From NCBI RefSeq assembly GCF_002179555.1, contig NZ_NHOU01000002.1:62001-126000 (forward strand): 64,000 nucleotides of DNA. The letters run 5' to 3'. The stretch comes from Salinicola salarius (GTDB lineage: Bacteria > Pseudomonadota > Gammaproteobacteria > Pseudomonadales > Halomonadaceae). Of this stretch, positions 28,352 to 36,890 are shown one piece after another (the stretch's first letter is position 1; the number at the start of each line of letters is the position of its first letter). Position numbers and translations under genes: made by a program. Under the pieces are notes generated by a model. That model worked only from the letters and a program-made list of their open reading frames with translations. It did no database searches and was not told the origin of the DNA.

Positions 28352-31093
28352 TCAACTCAGCGTGCCGTGGCACTGCTTGTATTTCTTGCCGGAACCGCAG
28401 GGACACGGGTCGTTGCGCCCGACCTTGGGGCCCTCGCGTCGAACCGGTTGCGCATTGTCATCACCGGACTCGGGGGCGGGTTCTTCCCCTTCGGCGGTCT
28501 GCTGCGCGGCGGCCACGGCATCTTCGTGCACCGACTGACTGGCAGCCTTCTCGCGCTCCAGCGCCTCGCGACGCTGACGTTCGAGATCCTCGACCTCTTC
28601 CTGGCGACGGACCTGAACGTGGCTGAGGATACGCGTGACATCATGCTTGATGTTGTAGAGTAGCGACTGGAACAGTTCGAAGGCTTCGCGCTTGTACTCC
28701 TGCTTCGGGTTCTTCTGCGCGTAGCCCCGCAGGTGAATGCCGCGACGCAGATGGTCCATCGACTGCAGATGTTCCTTCCAGCGGGTATCCAGCACCTGGA
28801 GCATCACCTGCTTCTCGAAGCGACGCATCATGTCGGCGCCGATCGCTTCGACCTTGGCCAGATACTGTCCACGATGCTGGTCCAGCAGACGCTGACGCAG
28901 CACTTCTTCGTTGAAGTTGTCGTCTTCTTCCGCCCACTGCACCAGCGGCAGATCGAGATTGAACTCCTGCTTGAGCTGATCCTGAAGCCCGGCGAGCTCC
29001 CACTGTTCCGGCAGGCTCTGCGGCGGTACGTAGTCGGAAATCGTCTGCTCGAGAACCTCGTCGCGAATGCTGGCGATATTATCGGAGATCTCGTCGGCCG
29101 CGAGAATATCGTCGCGCTGTTCGTAGATGACCCGACGCTGGTCGTTGGAGACGTCGTCGTACTCCAGCAATTGCTTGCGAATGTCGAAGTTGCGCCCTTC
29201 GACCTTCTTCTGCGCCCGCTCGACCGCATTCGAGACCATCTTGTGCTCGATCGCTTCACCCTCTTCGAGGCCCAGCGCGCCCATCAGACGCTGGACGCGA
29301 TCCGAACCGAACAGCCGCATCAGGCTGTCTTCCAGAGACAGGAAGAAGCGCGTCGAGCCGGGATCGCCCTGACGCCCCGCGCGACCGCGCAGCTGGTTGT
29401 CGATACGACGAGACTCATGACGCTCGGAGCCGATCACGTGCAGACCGCCGGCTTCGAGCACCGCATCATGACGCTGTTGCCACTCGGCCTTGATGGCCGC
29501 GATCTGCTCCTCGCTCGGGTTCTCGAGCTTGGCGGCCTCGGCTTCCCAGTTGCCGCCGAGCACGATGTCGGTACCACGGCCGGCCATGTTGGTGGCTAGC
29601 GTCACAGCGCCGGGACGACCGGCCTGAGCGATGATCTCGGCCTCCCTGTCGTGCTGCTTGGCGTTGAGCACGTTGTGCGGGATGTTCTTCGCCTGCATCA
29701 GCTTGGAGAGATATTCCGAGGTCTCGATCGACGCGGTACCGACCAGCACCGGACGGTTGGCCTCTCGCTGGGTGTTGACGTCCTCGATGATCGCGTTGAA
29801 TTTCTCCTTGGCACTGAGATAGACCAGATCGTTCAAGTCTTGACGCGCCAGCGGCCGATTGGTCGGGATGACCAGCACGTCGAGTCCGTAGATGTGGTTG
29901 AACTCGAAGGCCTCGGTATCGGCGGTACCGGTCATCCCCGCCAGCTTCTCGTAGAGACGGAAGTAGTTCTGGAAGGTAGTGGAAGCCAGCGTCTGGCTCT
30001 CGCGCTGAATCGGCACGCCTTCCTTGGCCTCGACCGCCTGATGCAGGCCCTCCGACCAGCGCCGCCCCGGCATGGTACGGCCAGTATGCTCGTCGACGAT
30101 GACGACATTGCCGTCGGAGACGATGTAATCGACGTCACGGTGATAGAGGCAACGAGCGCGCAGCGCGGAATGAATATGCTGCAACAGGCCCAGATTCTGC
30201 ACCGCGTAGAGCGAATCTTCCGACTTCAGCAACCCGGCTTCACGCATCAACTGCTCGACCTGCTGGTGCCCTTCTTCCGTCAGCTCTACCTGCTTCTGCT
30301 TCTCGTCGATAAGGAAGTCGCCGGTAGACGGATCCTCTTCATCGGTGCACTGCTTGAGCTGCTTCGAGAGCGCGTGAATCGTCCGGTAGAGCTCGACGTT
30401 CTCTTCGACGGGACCCGAAATGATCAGTGGCGTACGCGCTTCATCGATCAGGATCGAATCGACCTCATCGATGATCGCGTAGTGCAGCGGCCGCTGAACC
30501 TTGTCCTGCAGCGAGAACGCCATGTTGTCGCGCAGGTAGTCGAAGCCATACTCGTTATTGGTGCCGTAGGTGATGTCGCAGGCGTAGGCCTGCCGCTTCT
30601 CTTCGTTGGGCTGCCCGGAAGCGATGACACCGACACTCAGACCGAGAAATTCGTAGAGCGGGCGCATCCAGTTGGCGTCGCGGCTGGCCAGATAGTCATT
30701 GACCGTAACGACATGAACCCCCTTGCCGGATAGCGCATTGAAGTACACCGCGAGGGTGCCGACCAGGGTCTTGCCCTCGCCGGTCTTCATCTCTGCGATC
30801 CGGCCTTCGTGCAGCGCCATGCCGCCGACCATCTGGACGTCGAAGTGACGCATGCCCAGGACGCGCTTGCTCGCCTCGCGAACCGTGGCGAAAGCCTCCG
30901 GCAGTAGCGCATCGAGCTTCTCGCCGTCGGCAAGGCGCTGGCGAAACTCGACTGTCTTGGCCTGGAGCGATGCATCATCCAGCGTCTCGAAACTGGCTTC
31001 CAGGTCGTTGATCGCCGCCACCTGCTTGCGCATGCGCTTGACGTCGCGGTCGTTCTTGGAGCCGACCAATTTGTGTAGCAATCCGTTCAACAT
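28352..31093 (-). CDS. secA: Preprotein translocase ATPase SecA
   Basis: 913 residues, full length. Walker [10 protein letters not shown] near residue 102, [13 protein letters not shown] (DEAD box) near 209, and the helicase motif [14 protein letters not shown] near 577. The C-terminal zinc finger [13 protein letters not shown] (C897, C899, C908, H909) binds SecB and phospholipid. It drives Sec-dependent export. ATG 31093 has AGGA eight bases upstream, and this site lies inside a long helix with the tail of the preceding small gene (see 31097-31206), so translation may be induced by secretion stress. Confidence 0.99.
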   Translation of the reverse strand: MLNGLLHKLVGSKNDRDVKRMRKQVAAINDLEASFETLDDASLQAKTVEFRQRLADGEKLDALLPEAFATVREASKRVLGMRHFDVQMVGGMALHEGRIAEMKTGEGKTLVGTLAVYFNALSGKGVHVVTVNDYLASRDANWMRPLYEFLGLSVGVIASGQPNEEKRQAYACDITYGTNNEYGFDYLRDNMAFSLQDKVQRPLHYAIIDEVDSILIDEARTPLIISGPVEENVELYRTIHALSKQLKQCTDEEDPSTGDFLIDEKQKQVELTEEGHQQVEQLMREAGLLKSEDSLYAVQNLGLLQHIHSALRARCLYHRDVDYIVSDGNVVIVDEHTGRTMPGRRWSEGLHQAVEAKEGVPIQRESQTLASTTFQNYFRLYEKLAGMTGTADTEAFEFNHIYGLDVLVIPTNRPLARQDLNDLVYLSAKEKFNAIIEDVNTQREANRPVLVGTASIETSEYLSKLMQAKNIPHNVLNAKQHDREAEIIAQAGRPGAVTLATNMAGRGTDIVLGGNWEAEAAKLENPSEEQIAAIKAEWQQRHDAVLEAGGLHVIGSERHESRRIDNQLRGRAGRQGDPGSTRFFLSLEDSLMRLFGSDRVQRLMGALGLEEGEAIEHKMVSNAVERAQKKVEGRNFDIRKQLLEYDDVSNDQRRVIYEQRDDILAADEISDNIASIRDEVLEQTISDYVPPQSLPEQWELAGLQDQLKQEFNLDLPLVQWAEEDDNFNEEVLRQRLLDQHRGQYLAKVEAIGADMMRRFEKQVMLQVLDTRWKEHLQSMDHLRRGIHLRGYAQKNPKQEYKREAFELFQSLLYNIKHDVTRILSHVQVRRQEEVEDLERQRREALEREKAASQSVHEDAVAAAQQTAEGEEPAPESGDDNAQPVRREGPKVGRNDPCPCGSGKKYKQCHGTLS

Positions 31094-31096
31094 GAT

Positions 31097-31206
31097 CCGT
31101 TTCCTGCCTGACTCTGTTCCTGCGTAGTACCAAGGCGAAGATGCGACAAAAAGCCGGCATCGACCACCGATAAACTGAGCTTCTGACGATGATCAGGCAG
31201 GAACGG
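31097..31206 (-). promoter_or_regulatory. RNA helix that hides the secA ribosome binding site
   Basis: TTCCTGCCTGA at 31101-31111 and TCAGGCAGGAA at 31193-31203 are perfect 11-bp inverted repeats. After one bulged base the pairing continues 3 bp (CCG 31097-31099 with CGG 31204-31206). On the mRNA one arm is the secA Shine-Dalgarno region (AGGCAGGAAACGG, ending 4 bases before the ATG), the other is the last codons plus stop of the upstream small gene. The loop is about 81 bases. A second, weaker partner GCAGGAAC lies near 31116-31123 and could compete. The same layout controls secA in E. coli. Confidence 0.7.
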
Positions 31207-31537
31207 GAGGACCACGACGGGAAATGACATCCAGCGCGGCACTGGCGGCGATAAGAGGCGGGGAATAACCCGGCGACTGGATAAAGGCAGCTGCCGCTTG
31301 CGGGTATACGGGACGCTTGGCAGCGACTCGAGCGACGCGTCGGGACTCGGCACGAATGGCCTCCGGGGCCATCAAGTAGACCTGGGTGAGCCGCTCGGCC
31401 AGCCGCATGGCTTCGGCATGCATCAATCCTGCAGGCAGCAGGCAACCGACCAGCACACTGGCCAACCACCAATGGGCTCGCTGCCGGGGGCGCCACACGG
31501 CACCACGCTGACCGGACTGCGCTTTGGCCGAAGTCAT
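31193..31537 (-). CDS. Small exported protein upstream of secA, candidate SecM-like arrest peptide
   Basis: 114 residues. Long basic N-region (to about residue 22), hydrophobic core WWLASVLVGCLLPAGL (23-38) and a plausible signal peptidase site MHA-EA at 41/42. The mature part is short, Ala-rich and ends G-Y-S-P-P-L-I ... D-V-I-S-R107-R108-G109-P110-P111-V-P-A. E. coli SecM is likewise a small exported protein encoded just before secA that ends in R-A-G-P; RAPP-type arrest peptides end in R-A-P-P. R-G-P-P looks intermediate. ATG 31537 has GGAG 12 bases upstream. The position between secA and dciA matches an uncharacterised gene in Pseudomonas. Export signal: good. Arrest function: inference. 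Confidence 0.72.
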   Translation of the reverse strand: MTSAKAQSGQRGAVWRPRQRAHWWLASVLVGCLLPAGLMHAEAMRLAERLTQVYLMAPEAIRAESRRVARVAAKRPVYPQAAAAFIQSPGYSPPLIAASAALDVISRRGPPVPA

Positions 31538-31599
31538 GCTGTCGACGAACTCCGCGTCGTGATAGGTTTAGCGGGTCTATCCCCACTGCGTGCAAGCCG

Positions 31600-32082
31600 A
31601 TGAGTATAAAGGCTAAGCGTTTGCGAGCCCAGCCCGTTTCCCGACTCCTGGAACAACCAGGAGGGCTGGGTGACGTCATGCGCATGGCAACGCTGATCGA
31701 ACGTGCCCAGAATCACCTGAGACGCCAGTTGCCGCCGGACGTTGCCGAACATCTCTATGTCGGCGGCTATCGCAATGGTGTATTGACGCTGATCACCGAT
31801 CGCGCCGCCTGGCTGACCTGGCTGCGCTACGAGCAGCCGCGCCTGCTCAAGCTGCTGCATCAACTGCCGGGATTCGAGGCAGTCATGAAATTCTCGTTGA
31901 AGGTACGCCCGATCCGGCCGGTCAAGGCGATTCCGCGACAGACGCGGCGCCTGTCGCCGGCCGGCGCCGAGGCACTCACCCATTGCGCGGAAGGCCTGGA
32001 GGATTCGCCGCTCAAGCGTTCACTGAATCGGCTGGCATCACACGCCGATGCTACCGCAGAGCCCAGCGACGACCCCGCCTGA
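31600..32082 (+). CDS. dciA: DciA-type helicase loader (DUF721)
   Basis: 160 residues. The DUF721 core runs from about residue 20 to 100 (LIERAQNHLRRQLPPDVAEHLYVGGYRNGVLTLITDRAAWLTWLRYEQPRLLKLL). DciA loads the replicative helicase DnaB in bacteria that lack DnaC; in Pseudomonas and relatives it lies beside lpxC and secA as here. The start is ATG 31600, 62 bases from the divergent small secA-leader gene. The tail after residue 120 is polar and probably disordered. Confidence 0.88.
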   Translation: MSIKAKRLRAQPVSRLLEQPGGLGDVMRMATLIERAQNHLRRQLPPDVAEHLYVGGYRNGVLTLITDRAAWLTWLRYEQPRLLKLLHQLPGFEAVMKFSLKVRPIRPVKAIPRQTRRLSPAGAEALTHCAEGLEDSPLKRSLNRLASHADATAEPSDDPA

Positions 32083-32156
32083 CGATAACGGCCAATCCCG
32101 TCTCGACGACGCGCGCTCCGACCGCGGTAGCGCGGCCATTGGCATCGTTCAGACAC

Positions 32157-32186
32157 GAAAACGCCGATCACAAGATCGGCGTTTTC
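32157..32186. terminator. Bidirectional terminator between dciA and lpxC
   Basis: AAAACGCCGATC and GATCGGCGTTTT (32158-32169 with 32174-32185) form a perfect 12-bp stem with loop ACAA; A and T runs on each side serve both convergent genes. Confidence 0.93.
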
Positions 32187-32244
32187 TCCATCTAATCTCT
32201 CACGATCATCAGATCGTCACGACATCAATCGATGCTGGTCCATC

Positions 32245-33156
32245 TCAGGCCATTGCAGGCGCCGCATAGGAGATCGGTGCAGGCTGAGTCGCTTCTTCGA
32301 AGGTCACGATTTCGTATGCCTCCGGATGAGCGAGCAGCTCGCGGCAAAGCTGGTTATTGAGGCCGTGACCGGACTTGTAACCTTTGAACTCGCCGATCAA
32401 GCTGTGACCCAACTGGTACAGATCGCCGATGGCGTCCAGCATCTTGTGCTTCACGAACTCATCGTCGTAGCGCAAGCCATCCTGGTTCACGATGCGATAA
32501 TCGTCGACGACGATGGCGTTATCGAGGCTACCGCCCAATGCCAGATTCTGCGACCGCAGAAATTCCAGATCGCGCATGAAACCGAAGGTGCGAGCACGAG
32601 AGACTTCCTTGACGAAGGAAGTGGTCGAAAAATCGACGCTGGCCGTCTGCTTCTGCTGCTCGAAGACGGGATGGTCAAAATCGATCGCGAAGCTGACCTT
32701 GAAGCCGTTATGCGGCAGAAACGTCGCCTGCTTGCCGTTATCATTGACGGTGACTTCGCGCTTGATACGAATGAACTGCTTCGGCGCGGCCTGCTCGGCG
32801 ATACCTGCCGATTGGATCAGGAACACGAACGGGCCTGCGCTGCCATCCATGATCGGCACTTCGGGCGCGCTCAACTCGACATAAGCGTTGTCGATCCCCA
32901 GGCCAGCGAACGCCGACATTAGATGCTCGACCGTGGCGACCTTGACGCCATCCTTGGATAGCGCGGTGCATAGATTGGTGTCGGTCACGCTCTCTGCGTG
33001 CGCCGGGATATGCACTACCGGGTCGAGATCGGTACGCACGAACACGATGCCCGTATTGGGCGCCGCGGGCCGCAGCGTCAGATACACTTTTTCTCCGGAG
33101 TGGAGTCCCACGCCTGTTGCGCGGATCGTGTTCTGCAACGTTCGTTGTTTGATCAT
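32245..33156 (-). CDS. lpxC: UDP-3-O-acyl-N-acetylglucosamine deacetylase
   Basis: 303 residues from ATG 33156 ([21 protein letters not shown]), the normal family start; upstream ATGs add seven residues at most. Zinc hydrolase, committed step of lipid A synthesis. Metal ligands are in [16 protein letters not shown] (His near 79) and [17 protein letters not shown] (H-x3-D near 237-241). It ends the dcw cluster after ftsZ, with its own promoter at 33198-33226. In E. coli LpxC level is set by FtsH proteolysis of the C-terminal tail; this tail ends SYAAPAMA, hydrophobic as expected. Confidence 0.98.
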   Translation of the reverse strand: MIKQRTLQNTIRATGVGLHSGEKVYLTLRPAAPNTGIVFVRTDLDPVVHIPAHAESVTDTNLCTALSKDGVKVATVEHLMSAFAGLGIDNAYVELSAPEVPIMDGSAGPFVFLIQSAGIAEQAAPKQFIRIKREVTVNDNGKQATFLPHNGFKVSFAIDFDHPVFEQQKQTASVDFSTTSFVKEVSRARTFGFMRDLEFLRSQNLALGGSLDNAIVVDDYRIVNQDGLRYDDEFVKHKMLDAIGDLYQLGHSLIGEFKGYKSGHGLNNQLCRELLAHPEAYEIVTFEEATQPAPISYAAPAMA

Positions 33157-33186
33157 GAGCATCGACCTGACAGTCAAATGGTTTGG

Positions 33187-33226
33187 AAACGGTGTTCACT
33201 ATAACACCAAACCACCGTTTCACCAA
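33187..33226 (-). promoter_or_regulatory. lpxC promoter with nested inverted repeats
   Basis: On the minus strand TTGGTG (33221-33226), 17 bases, TATAGT (33198-33203): a good sigma-70 match in the 114-base ftsZ-lpxC spacer. Two nested inverted repeats centre on it: AAACGGTG/CACCGTTT (33187-33194 with 33213-33220) and GGTGTT/AACACC (33191-33196 with 33203-33208), the latter overlapping the -10. They could be an operator or fold in the 5' end of the message. Confidence 0.6.
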
Positions 33227-33270
33227 TCATATTGACGTTACAGAATGATGACGGGCAGTTTAAAGCGCTA

Positions 33271-34440
33271 TCAGTCAGCCTGACGACGCAGGAACGCCGG
33301 GATGTCCAGATAGTCATCCATGTCGGAGGTCTTGCGCTTCTCCTGCTGCGACTTCTTCGCTGCGGCTTCCTGCTCGGCGCGCGCCGCCTGCTGACGCATG
33401 ACCGCCGGCTGCTGCAGTTTGCGATAATCGGTCGTTTCCGGACGGGCAGCCACGGTTTCACGCGGGATCGCCTTCTCTTTCTGCGCATCCAGCCCCGCAG
33501 CAACCACGGTCACGCGCAGTTCGTCGGACATTTCCATGTCGATGGCGGTACCCACCACGATGGTCGCATCCTGGGAAGCGAACTCCTGAACCGTCGCACC
33601 GACATCATTGAACTCGCCGATGGAGAGATCCGGACCTGCAGTGATGTTGACCAGGATGCCCCGGGCGCCATGCAGATCGATATCCTCGAGCAGCGGGCTG
33701 CGAATGGCCTTCTCGGCAGCTTCGCGAGCGCGGTTCTCGCCGGTCGCGGCGCCGGTACCCATCATCGCCATGCCCATCTCCGACATCACCGTGCGCACGT
33801 CGGCAAAGTCGACGTTGATGATGCCCGGACTGGTGATCAGTTCGGCGATCCCCTGAACGGCGCCCAACAGCACGTCGTTCGCGGCACTGAACGCAGTCAG
33901 CAGACTGGCGTTCTTGCCCAGTACCGACAGCAGCTTTTCGTTGGGAATGGTGATCAGGGAGTCGACATACTCGGAAAGCTCCTTCATCCCCTCTTCCGCT
34001 GCGCGCATGCGCTTCGGTCCCTCGAACGGGAACGGGCGCGTCACGACCGCGACGGTCAGAATACCGAGTTCCTTGGCGACCTGAGCGACGACAGGCGCCC
34101 CCCCCGTGCCGGTGCCACCGCCCATGCCGGCGGTGATGAAGACCATGTCCGCGCCTTGCAGCATGTCTGCGATGCGATCGCGATCTTCCATCGCGGCCTG
34201 ACGCCCCACGTCCGGGTTCGCCCCCGCTCCCAGCCCTTTGGTGATCTCGCCACCCAGCTGGAGAACGGTCTTGGCCGCCACGCGCTTGAGCGCCTGGGCA
34301 TCGGTGTTGGCGCAGATGAACTCGACGCCTTCGATGTTACTCTCGACCATGTGGTTGACGGCGTTGCCGCCGCCGCCGCCGACACCGATGACTTTGATGA
34401 TTGCACTACTAGAAGGTGCATTATCTACTAGTTCGAACAT
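33271..34440 (-). CDS. ftsZ: Cell division GTPase FtsZ
   Basis: 389 residues. Tubulin-type G-box [12 protein letters not shown] near residue 107, GTP-binding [14 protein letters not shown] near 18, and the T7 loop NVDFADVR near 208 that completes the neighbour's GTPase site. A variable linker (about 318-372, Gln/Ala-rich) leads to the conserved C-terminal peptide [12 protein letters not shown] that binds FtsA and ZipA. Assembles the Z ring at mid-cell. It lies 30 bases after ftsA. Confidence 0.99.
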   Translation of the reverse strand: MFELVDNAPSSSAIIKVIGVGGGGGNAVNHMVESNIEGVEFICANTDAQALKRVAAKTVLQLGGEITKGLGAGANPDVGRQAAMEDRDRIADMLQGADMVFITAGMGGGTGTGGAPVVAQVAKELGILTVAVVTRPFPFEGPKRMRAAEEGMKELSEYVDSLITIPNEKLLSVLGKNASLLTAFSAANDVLLGAVQGIAELITSPGIINVDFADVRTVMSEMGMAMMGTGAATGENRAREAAEKAIRSPLLEDIDLHGARGILVNITAGPDLSIGEFNDVGATVQEFASQDATIVVGTAIDMEMSDELRVTVVAAGLDAQKEKAIPRETVAARPETTDYRKLQQPAVMRQQAARAEQEAAAKKSQQEKRKTSDMDDYLDIPAFLRRQAD

Positions 34441-34470
34441 TGCCCCGTCTCCAAGACCGCTTGCGGCCTG

Positions 34471-35742
34471 TCAGAAATTTCCTTTAAACCAGCCTTTGAG
34501 TCGCTCCAGCGCCGAAACCTCATCCCTGGTTGCGCGCCGGGGAAGTGAGTCTTCCCGTTGAGGCTGGGCTGATACTGCGCGAGAGTGCTTGGCGTCTTTC
34601 ATACCGTAGAGTAGCAAACCTACCCCGGTCGAATAAATCGGGTTGCGCACCACGTCCGCCAAGCCGCGGACATTGTACGGACAAGCGATGCGAACCGGCA
34701 TGTGGAATATCTCCTCGGCCAGTTCCACGACCCCCTCCATCCGGGAAGTGCCCCCTGTCAGCACGATCCCGGCTGCTACCAGATCCTCGTAACCGCTGCG
34801 GCGCAATTCCTCGCGTACCAGCGTGAAGAGCTCCTCGTAACGGGGCTCGACGACTTCCGCCAACGCCTGACGAGAGAGATCCCGCGCCGGCCGATCGCCG
34901 ACGCTGGGAACCTTGATCATCTCGTCGCTGCTCGCCAGCTGCGTCAGCGCACAGGCGTATTTGACCTTGATCTCTTCGGCGTACTGAGTCGGCGTACGCA
35001 GCGCCATGGCGATATCGTTGGTCACCTGATCGCCGGCGATCGGGATCACCGCGGTATGACGAATGGCGCCTTCGGTGAACACGGCGATGTCCGTCGTCCC
35101 GCCACCGATATCGACCATGCAGACGCCGAGCTCACGCTCGTCTTCAGTCAGCACCGCGTGACTGGAGGCCAGCTGCTCGAGAATGATGTCGTCGACTTCC
35201 AGACCACAGCGTCGCACGCACTTCTCGATGTTCTGAACGGCATTCATCGCCGCCGTCACCAGGTGCACGCGGGCTTCGAGACGCACGCCGGACATGCCCA
35301 GAGGCTCGCGGATGCCCTCCTGGGTGTCGATCGCGAACTCCTGGGGAATGACGTGAAGTACCCGCTGGCCTTCGGAGATGGCTCGGGCGCGGGCGGAATC
35401 GATGACGCGGTCGATATCTGCGGGCGCGACCTCGCGCTCCTTGATCGCCACGACACCGTCGGAATTCATGGAGCTGATATGGCTGCCGGCGATGCCGACA
35501 TAGACAGAGTGGATATCGCAGCCTGCCATCAGTTCGGCTTCTTCGACGGCGCGCTGAATCGACTGAACGGTTGATTCGATATTGATCACGACACCCTTCT
35601 TCATGCCACGAGAAGGATGCGAGCCGATCCCGGCGATTTCCAACCCGCCATCATCAGTGGGCTGCCCCACGATGGCAACCACCTTGGATGTTCCGATATC
35701 CAGCCCGACCACCATATTGGAAGCGTTGGATTGTCCTGCCAT
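34471..35742 (-). CDS. ftsA: Cell division protein FtsA
   Basis: 423 residues from ATG 35742 (MAGQSNASNMVVGLDIGTSKV), with GAGGAG upstream at 12-base spacing; a GTG nine codons earlier is the alternative. Actin-like ATPase with phosphate-1 VVGLDIGTSKVVAIVG and phosphate-2 MVDIGGGTTDIAVF near residue 205, SHS2 (1C) domain between. The C-terminal amphipathic helix LERLKGWFKGNF anchors FtsZ filaments to the membrane. It is separated from ftsQ by an unusually long 337-base spacer. Confidence 0.97.
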   Translation of the reverse strand: MAGQSNASNMVVGLDIGTSKVVAIVGQPTDDGGLEIAGIGSHPSRGMKKGVVINIESTVQSIQRAVEEAELMAGCDIHSVYVGIAGSHISSMNSDGVVAIKEREVAPADIDRVIDSARARAISEGQRVLHVIPQEFAIDTQEGIREPLGMSGVRLEARVHLVTAAMNAVQNIEKCVRRCGLEVDDIILEQLASSHAVLTEDERELGVCMVDIGGGTTDIAVFTEGAIRHTAVIPIAGDQVTNDIAMALRTPTQYAEEIKVKYACALTQLASSDEMIKVPSVGDRPARDLSRQALAEVVEPRYEELFTLVREELRRSGYEDLVAAGIVLTGGTSRMEGVVELAEEIFHMPVRIACPYNVRGLADVVRNPIYSTGVGLLLYGMKDAKHSRAVSAQPQREDSLPRRATRDEVSALERLKGWFKGNF

Positions 35743-36079
35743 AGGTCGGGGTCGCTCCTCAAACTTCACCGATAAATCGGATAAAAATGGGTCAATAAAG
35801 ATTCGGGCTTATTATAGGAACAAGACGACCTTTTTCACCAGCCCATCGTGAAAACAAAAGCCACAGTAAGCCCTTTTTCTTTGAAAAGGAAATAGGAAGG
35901 AAGCTTTACCGCTATTTAAGTAACGCTGGCATAACAGAATGCGCCGATAGTCGAGGCCAAGAACGGCGGTCAGCGAGCAAATGCCATCCGTCGTCGGTCG
36001 GACTTCTTGCCGGATGAGCCGCGCCGAGATGCCGCCAACCGCGGGACTCAGGCTTGTTTAACTGCCAATGAGTTTCAGA
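35743..36079 (-). promoter_or_regulatory. AT-rich ftsQ-ftsA spacer with a consensus -10 box
   Basis: ftsQ and ftsA usually overlap or nearly touch; here 337 bases intervene. No reading frame with family resemblance or ribosome binding site is present. Its lower half (35743-35930) is clearly AT-rich. On the minus strand TATAAT sits at 35811-35816, 69 bases upstream of the ftsA start, with only a poor -35 (TGGTGA at 18 bases). It probably supplies a dedicated ftsA-ftsZ promoter. Confidence 0.5.
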
Positions 36080-36799
36080 CTAATCACTGGAGACCGCGGC
36101 CGTTTCACCATGCCTTGCCACCGAAACACCATTGGGATAACGAAGATCGATGTAGCGAATCTGCGACGCCTCTTCACCCAACTGTCGCTTCCACGCGGCA
36201 ATAAAGCGAGCCAATCGCGCATCCAGGTCTGCACGCCCGAGAATGACCCAGACTCCGTCATTGACCTGAAAGCGCCAGGCACCGCGAGGCTCCAATCTCA
36301 ATTGCGTTATGGAAAGCCCCAGCCCTGACAGCGCGCGACGCAGTGAATCATAGTAACCGAGCACTTCTCGTCCCGACCCGGCAGGGCCGCCAAGGTCAGG
36401 CAGGCGACGACCGAAATCGGTCACCGGTCCAGGCGAAAAAGGCTGTCCCCGAGTATTGAGTAGAAATTCATCGTTCCAGCGCGCGACCGGCTCCTGTTCG
36501 TAAAGCACGAATCGTAGGGTATTGGGCCATTCCCGAGAAACGGTGACCTCTCGCAGCCACCCGATCTCGCGCGCCTCGTTACGCAGGTCGGACAACGACA
36601 AGGAAAGCCAGGTGTGACCGCGAACCAGGGGCGCCAATTCCTTCTGCAGGTAATTCGCACTCACGTAGTTCAAGTCGCCACTGATCGACACGCGAGCGAT
36701 GGGCTTGTCCAGCCACAGCCACAGCGCTCTGCCGCCGGCGCCGAGGAGCACCACGATCATGAGTATACCGAGCAGCGTTCCCCGCGCACTGGAATTCAT
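36080..36799 (-). CDS. ftsQ: Cell division protein FtsQ
   Basis: 239 residues. Single membrane segment at about residues 8-28 (LLGILMIVVLLGAGGRALWLWL), then the periplasmic POTRA domain beginning PIARVSISGDLNYVSANYLQKEL near 33, and the FtsQ beta domain (VTVSREWPNTLRFVLYEQEPVARW). It bridges FtsL/FtsB with the rest of the divisome. The start is 91 bases after murC; no ddl or murB gene lies between, although ddlB is usually here. Confidence 0.95.
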   Translation of the reverse strand: MNSSARGTLLGILMIVVLLGAGGRALWLWLDKPIARVSISGDLNYVSANYLQKELAPLVRGHTWLSLSLSDLRNEAREIGWLREVTVSREWPNTLRFVLYEQEPVARWNDEFLLNTRGQPFSPGPVTDFGRRLPDLGGPAGSGREVLGYYDSLRRALSGLGLSITQLRLEPRGAWRFQVNDGVWVILGRADLDARLARFIAAWKRQLGEEASQIRYIDLRYPNGVSVARHGETAAVSSD

Positions 36800-36890
36800 G
36801 ACGTCCGCCCTGCCCTCGAGCTGCCATGAAGCCGACCGACGGCTCCGAACCTCTTAGCCAGACGCGCGCCTTTGGACAGGATCGCCACAC

